A stretch of DNA of 9,804 nucleotides from CAZVRZ01 sp964629965 (GTDB lineage: Bacteria > Chloroflexota > Anaerolineae > Anaerolineales > UBA4823): positions 1-9,804 of the forward strand of contig CAZVRZ010000177.1 in NCBI GenBank assembly GCA_964629965.1, given 5' to 3'. Both the position numbers and the translations under genes were made by a program. The notes beneath the pieces are model-generated. The model was not told where the DNA came from and searched no databases. It saw only the letters and a program-made list of their open reading frames with translations. Each line of letters starts with the position of its first letter. Within the stretch, counting starts at the first letter, position 1. This document shows positions 6,166-9,804 of the stretch, piece after piece.

Positions 6166-6171
6166 TATAAT
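6166..6171 (+). promoter_or_regulatory. Candidate internal promoter (-10) before the carrier-protein gene
   Basis: A perfect TATAAT lies 42 bases before the carrier-protein ATG, leaving a leader of about 35 bases that contains the AAAGGAAG ribosome site. No -35 match is present at 16-18 bp spacing; that position is occupied by the palindromic repeats. If real, it may need an activator bound there. TGGACA at 6151-6156 resembles a -35 but is only 9 bases away. Confidence 0.45.
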
Positions 6172-6213
6172 CGCCCATGCGCTGTACTCAGCGAATAGAA
6201 AGGAAGTACTTTT

Positions 6214-6459
6214 ATGAGCCAGATTGTTGAGCAATTGGCCGGATATATCACCCGCGATGTGCTCAAGCAGCCCAACCGGAAGCTGGGCGAGAGTGAAAAG
6301 CTAATCTCCAGCGGCTTGGTCGACTCTTTTCACCTGGTTGACCTGGCGCTGTTCGTAGAACAAACCTTTGCTGTGCGCATTGACGATACCGAGCTTACCG
6401 CGGATACTTTTGATACGTTGGCCGATCTGGCTGCCTTGATCCAGCAGCGCCAGAGCTGA
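6214..6459 (+). CDS. Acyl carrier protein (DltC role)
   Basis: An 81-aa acyl carrier protein. The phosphopantetheine attachment motif is G-L-V-D37-S38-F39 in a predicted four-helix fold, with Ser38 as the carrier residue. The DSF form is common in dedicated carrier proteins such as DltC, in place of the DSL of fatty-acid-synthesis ACPs. It starts at 6214 with AAAGGAAG about 7 bases upstream, the clearest ribosome site in the cluster. It is followed after 8 bases by the acyl-AMP ligase gene, its probable loading enzyme. The inferred role is to receive the activated acyl group from the ligase in the cytoplasm and dock on the MBOAT protein. No phosphopantetheinyl transferase is present in the window, so a housekeeping one would have to activate it. 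Confidence 0.9.
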   Translation: MSQIVEQLAGYITRDVLKQPNRKLGESEKLISSGLVDSFHLVDLALFVEQTFAVRIDDTELTADTFDTLADLAALIQQRQS

Positions 6460-6467
6460 CCAACGAT

Positions 6468-8198
6468 ATGTTCAACGTTGCTGCCCAACTGCGCCAGAAT
6501 TACTTGGCCGATCCTGAGCGGATCGCTATGCGCTTGTTGTTCAGCCGCCAACCCGACCTGGCGCTGGATTGGCGGTGTTTCATGCAGGGCGCGTTGGGCT
6601 ATGCCGGCGCTTTACGAACAGCCGGTATCCAGCCCGGCGAGGTGGTGATCCTGATCCTGCAGCACGGCGAAGCGCTGGCAGATGCCTTCTTCGGCGCCAT
6701 GTTGTACGGGGCTGTGCCGTCTATCATGCCTTTTCTCACCGAGAAACTGTCGCCCGAGCAGTATCGCCAATCACTGGCGGCGCTCTTCCAGGTGACCGCC
6801 CCGGCGGCGGTGATCACATATCCTGAGTTCGAACCCGAAGTGCAGCAGGCCATGCTGCAGGGTCCGCAGCCTTCACCGGTGCGATCAGTGCTGCTTTGTA
6901 CAGAGATTTACCCGCTAGAAGATGTTGATTTCTCTGGCCTGGCCGGGCTGGAACGTTCACCGCAGGAGATCGTGCTTTTGCAGCATTCTTCCGGCTCCAC
7001 TGGGCTGCAGAAAGGCGTGGCTTTGTCGGCGCAGTCCATCTTCAACCAGTTGGAAAGTTACGCCGAGGCTCTACGCCTGGTCGATTCGNNNNNNNNNNTC
7101 AGTTGGCTGCCGCTCTACCACGATATGGGCCTGATTGCCGGCTTCATTATGCCCGTGCTGCGGCATATTCCGCTGGTGCTGATGTCGCCTTTCGATTGGA
7201 TACGCGCTCCCTACCGCATGTTCCAGGCAGTATCGCAATACCAGGGCTCGTTGTCCTGGCTGCCGAACTTCGCTTACAACTTCTGCGCGCTCAAAGTGCA
7301 GGATCGCGACCTGCTCGGTGTGAACCTTGCTTCCTGGCGGGCAGTGATCAACTGCTCGGAGCCAATGTCCTGGAAAAGTCATCAGATGTTCTTGGAGCGT
7401 TTTTCTTCCTACGGCCTGCGAACAGAAGCGTTGGCGACCTGTTATGCCATGGCTGAGAACGTTTTCGCTGTCTCGCAAGGCGGCCTTGACGGACCGGTTA
7501 CCCTGGATCGGATCGACTCGCAGGCTTATTTTCAAGAACGCCTGGCGCGTCCGCTCCAGCCGGGGGGAGAGGAAATGCTGGTGCTCTCGGCGGGCAGGCC
7601 AATCAGCAATACTCGTGTGCGTATCCTGGGTGATGCGGATGAATGCTCTCAGCGATGCGATCTGCCGGAACGCGCTATCGGTGAGATTGCCATCTCCAGC
7701 GATTGTATGCTGACAGGTTATTACCACCGCCAGGATGCCACCGAGCAAGCCTTTTACGAAGGCTGGTTTCTGACGGGCGACCTGGGCTACCTGGCGGACG
7801 GCGAAGTGTACGTGGCGGGACGTAAGAAAGACCTGATCATTGTGGGCGGCAAGAATATTTATCCGCAGGATCTGGAGACGTTAGCCAATGATGTGCCAGG
7901 CGTGTACCCGGGACGTACGGCGGCGTTTGGTGTGTTCAACGAACAGGTAGGCACCGAGGATGTAGTCCTGCTGGCTGAAGTCGATGAAGCCGCTGCGGGT
8001 ATCCACCCGGATATGTCGCCGAATGAGCGCCAAACTGCCCTGGATACGGTGGCGAACGAGATCCGCCGTACGATCACGCGCCGCTCGGATGTGGCGCTGA
8101 GGTTTGTGCGGATGGTCGAGCATGGCTGGCTGCTCAAGACCAGCAGCGGAAAGATTGCACGCAGCGCGAACCGGGAAAAATACCTAAAGACAACCTGA
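6468..8198 (+). CDS. Acyl-AMP ligase, fatty-acyl-AMP-ligase-like (DltA role)
   Basis: A 576-residue ANL-superfamily adenylating enzyme; four residues (208-211) fall in a 10-N assembly gap. ATP-binding P-loop: H-SSGSTGLQKG (173-183). FAAL/FadD-type motif: SWLPLYHDMGL (212-222). Aromatic motif: CYAMAENVFAV (325-335). Hinge and ribose-binding part: FLTGDLGYL with Asp438, then GRKKDLIIVGGKNIYPQDLE (451-470). Catalytic lysine near the C-terminus: TSSGK562. It should activate a carboxylic acid as an acyl-adenylate and transfer it to the phosphopantetheine of the carrier encoded 8 bases upstream. The YHDMGL and KNIYPQDLE motifs are typical of fatty-acyl-AMP ligases and differ from DltA, so a fatty or other non-amino acid is the likely substrate; which acid is unknown. 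The start at 6468 lacks a Shine-Dalgarno site and is presumably coupled to the carrier gene. Confidence 0.88.
   Translation: MFNVAAQLRQNYLADPERIAMRLLFSRQPDLALDWRCFMQGALGYAGALRTAGIQPGEVVILILQHGEALADAFFGAMLYGAVPSIMPFLTEKLSPEQYRQSLAALFQVTAPAAVITYPEFEPEVQQAMLQGPQPSPVRSVLLCTEIYPLEDVDFSGLAGLERSPQEIVLLQHSSGSTGLQKGVALSAQSIFNQLESYAEALRLVDSXXXXSWLPLYHDMGLIAGFIMPVLRHIPLVLMSPFDWIRAPYRMFQAVSQYQGSLSWLPNFAYNFCALKVQDRDLLGVNLASWRAVINCSEPMSWKSHQMFLERFSSYGLRTEALATCYAMAENVFAVSQGGLDGPVTLDRIDSQAYFQERLARPLQPGGEEMLVLSAGRPISNTRVRILGDADECSQRCDLPERAIGEIAISSDCMLTGYYHRQDATEQAFYEGWFLTGDLGYLADGEVYVAGRKKDLIIVGGKNIYPQDLETLANDVPGVYPGRTAAFGVFNEQVGTEDVVLLAEVDEAAAGIHPDMSPNERQTALDTVANEIRRTITRRSDVALRFVRMVEHGWLLKTSSGKIARSANREKYLKTT
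7089..7098. other. Assembly gap (10 N)
   Basis: Ten N bases lie inside the ligase gene. The reading frame is kept if the gap is really 10 bases (V-D-S-x-x-x-x-S-W-L-P-L), and the spacing to the YHDMGL motif looks normal for the family, so the gap size is probably about right. Confidence 0.97.
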
Positions 8199-8199
8199 C

Positions 8200-9804
8200 T
8201 TATTCAATTACCTCGATCACTTCGAACTGGGCATACAGGTTGCCATCGAAATCTTCAGCCATAATGCCCACCACGTAGATCCCTGGCAAGGCGGAAATCT
8301 CTTCCCAGGTGAAGTTGTCTTCTCCAAACACCAGGGTTACGCCCGGCTGGCTGAAATCCGTTTCATCATCGGTCAAATAGATGCCCTGTTCCAGGATCGT
8401 AAATTGATCGTTCATAGCAGGGGTGATTTGGCGCGGCGCGCCTCCCTCTTTCCCGGTGAATCCAATCACACGCTCCAACTCGCCATCCCGAAAGATCATT
8501 TGGGCATAACGATCGGGGCTGCCATTAGCAAAGTGATAAATGCCTTCCACGACATAGCTTGCCGATTCTTCGCCGTAATCATCCGGCATCAGCAGTGCAG
8601 GCGCCAAAGTCTTTCCGTCCCATATGGCATAGACGATCGGCTCGAAATCGTACGAAATCTCTACTTCATTGCTGCCCCACTCGGGGTAGAAAATACCACC
8701 TACTTGCTTTACCTGCTCGGCATCGATGTAATCTATATCTTCGATCAGCATGGTTTGCTCATCATCCAGCACTCGTCCAATGAAAACGTAAATGAATGCG
8801 ATCTGCGAGCCTCTTACCACGGTGTCGAGTGTGACCGGCTGCTCAGGGGACGCGACATCGCCTGATAGCACGAGCGTTTCAATCTCAATGGGCTGGTTGC
8901 CCACCCGCCGTCCGGGACTGCGAGATTTTTCTTCATACTGCCAGGCATCCACTTCTTCCCATGAATCGGATTGGGGTGGTTCATTGGTGAAGTAATATTC
9001 GAGATACTCATCCCACTGCGATTGTTCGGTAAAAGTGGATGCAACGGTGGTATAGCCCAGGTTGTCCGAAAGTTCGTAAAGATCATAGACAGGGAAGTAG
9101 ATCGAAAGCCCAGTAGCGCCATCGCGCCCTTCACCGTGCTTTTCTATGAGTACCGCCTGCTCAATAGCATTCTGGAGATCTGCTCCGGCTTGCTCTGTCT
9201 GCTGGCTGATATCGTACTCTAATATCAGGCTGACAAAGCTGAGCAGATCGATGTAAGGGGAAGGCAAATCCTCATCGAACGCATTCTCGAAAGATTGGGC
9301 ATATCTGCCAGCCTCAGCGATGATATTCTGATCTTCTTCGGCAATGGCATAAGTAAACTCATCCAGGGTGGAAACAACCTCCCCGATCCGGTCAAGGTCA
9401 ACCGCAGCCAGGGTGACATCATAGCGGAGCTCTTCGGCTGCTTCAGAAGCGCTAGGGGTTTTGCTGTTGAGCATCTCATCGGCCAGTTCCTGGCGGGCTT
9501 GCTGGTCGGTGATACGCTCGTCTTTGTCGATGTAAGTATTAACGATCGATTTCGCCAGATCGTCTCCGTTCATCTCGGAGGTAAATGCTAGATCGATCAA
9601 AAAGCTGGCATACGCCCAGCCCAGGCTGGGCTCCACTTCTTGAGAGGCCACGGCATAGCGGGCGTAAGGAGCCATGGTCTGGTAGACTTCGACCAGGCCC
9701 ATCAGGCAGGCATCAAACCCGATCAAGTCGAACCGCTCGATGCCGGTCTCCTTTTGAATGCGTCCCAAGGCTTGGTCAAGCTCCATCAGCCAGATGCCAT
9801 CTCC
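8200..9804 (-). CDS. Clostripain-like cysteine peptidase (C11), N-terminus outside window
   Basis: The 534 C-terminal residues of a peptidase of the clostripain (C11) family, clan CD. The frame is open through the right edge (the first visible residues, GDGIWLMELDQAL, precede the internal ATG at 9786), so the gene continues beyond 9804. The catalytic-cysteine motif is visible as F-D-L-I-G-F-D-A-C33-L-M-G, followed by the family's VEVYQTMAPYARYAVASQEVEPSLGWAY. The catalytic histidine (NHG-type motif), signal peptide and start must lie upstream, outside the window. Residues 34-270 complete the caspase-like fold. From about 290 the chain is a different, acidic beta-rich region (DGKTLAPALLMPDDY, YHFANGSP), found C-terminally in large bacterial C11 proteins and of unknown function. 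It is probably secreted and has no evident link to the acylation cluster. Its stop is one base from the ligase stop, tail to tail. Confidence 0.88.
   Translation of the reverse strand, partial: GDGIWLMELDQALGRIQKETGIERFDLIGFDACLMGLVEVYQTMAPYARYAVASQEVEPSLGWAYASFLIDLAFTSEMNGDDLAKSIVNTYIDKDERITDQQARQELADEMLNSKTPSASEAAEELRYDVTLAAVDLDRIGEVVSTLDEFTYAIAEEDQNIIAEAGRYAQSFENAFDEDLPSPYIDLLSFVSLILEYDISQQTEQAGADLQNAIEQAVLIEKHGEGRDGATGLSIYFPVYDLYELSDNLGYTTVASTFTEQSQWDEYLEYYFTNEPPQSDSWEEVDAWQYEEKSRSPGRRVGNQPIEIETLVLSGDVASPEQPVTLDTVVRGSQIAFIYVFIGRVLDDEQTMLIEDIDYIDAEQVKQVGGIFYPEWGSNEVEISYDFEPIVYAIWDGKTLAPALLMPDDYGEESASYVVEGIYHFANGSPDRYAQMIFRDGELERVIGFTGKEGGAPRQITPAMNDQFTILEQGIYLTDDETDFSQPGVTLVFGEDNFTWEEISALPGIYVVGIMAEDFDGNLYAQFEVIEVIE

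Noticed and set aside
7071..7748. A 225-codon minus-strand frame across the assembly gap
   Set aside because: It is antisense to the well-supported ligase and contains no known motif.

Overview
The window looks like a piece of a Chloroflexota genome, probably Anaerolineae, from a metagenomic scaffold. This is inferred from the mix of families: a clostripain-like C11 peptidase, a Pro/Thr-linkered lipoprotein with an SGNH-like domain, and a secreted protein with 'LGIS..EL.AA...A' repeats. The DNA is moderately GC-rich, and a run of 10 N marks a scaffold gap. I ran no search, so the taxonomy is a guess.

Layout, left to right. (1) 1-158 is non-coding and holds a good intrinsic terminator for the first minus-strand gene. 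(2) 159-953 (-) encodes a small exported protein with helical repeats, preceded by a 155-bp AT-rich spacer with two short dyads. (3) 1109-3310 (-) encodes a lipoprotein with a degenerate SGNH-like domain and a predicted beta-propeller. (4) 3311-3372 is a compact divergent promoter region. (5) 3373-8198 (+) is a five-gene cluster: a 39-aa single-pass mini-protein, an MBOAT acyltransferase, a membrane-anchored SGNH protein, an acyl carrier protein and an acyl-AMP ligase. (6) 8200-9804 (-) is a C11 peptidase cut by the window edge; it converges on the ligase with one base between the stop codons.

The most interesting part is the plus-strand cluster. It has one counterpart for each part of the Firmicutes Dlt system, which D-alanylates teichoic acids: ligase (DltA role), carrier protein (DltC role), MBOAT (DltB role), SGNH protein (DltD role) and a mini-protein ending W-I-Y-Q-G-F. 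That ending resembles the C-terminal F-I-Y-N-x-F of DltX, whose tyrosine is proposed to relay the acyl group across the membrane. The order here (X-B-D-C-A) differs from dltXABCD, and the ligase resembles fatty-acyl-AMP ligases rather than DltA. I infer an envelope acylation pathway with an unknown acyl group and acceptor: the ligase activates an acid and loads the carrier's Ser38, the MBOAT passes the acyl group across the membrane to Tyr36 of the mini-protein, and the SGNH protein moves it to an extracellular acceptor.

Regulation visible in the sequence: a TTGACA-16-TAAAAT promoter ends 8 bases before the mini-protein start, so the message would be almost leaderless. A second TATAAT sits before the carrier gene, preceded by two abutting 14-bp palindromic repeats, which suggests that the cytoplasmic half (carrier and ligase) can be controlled separately from the membrane half.
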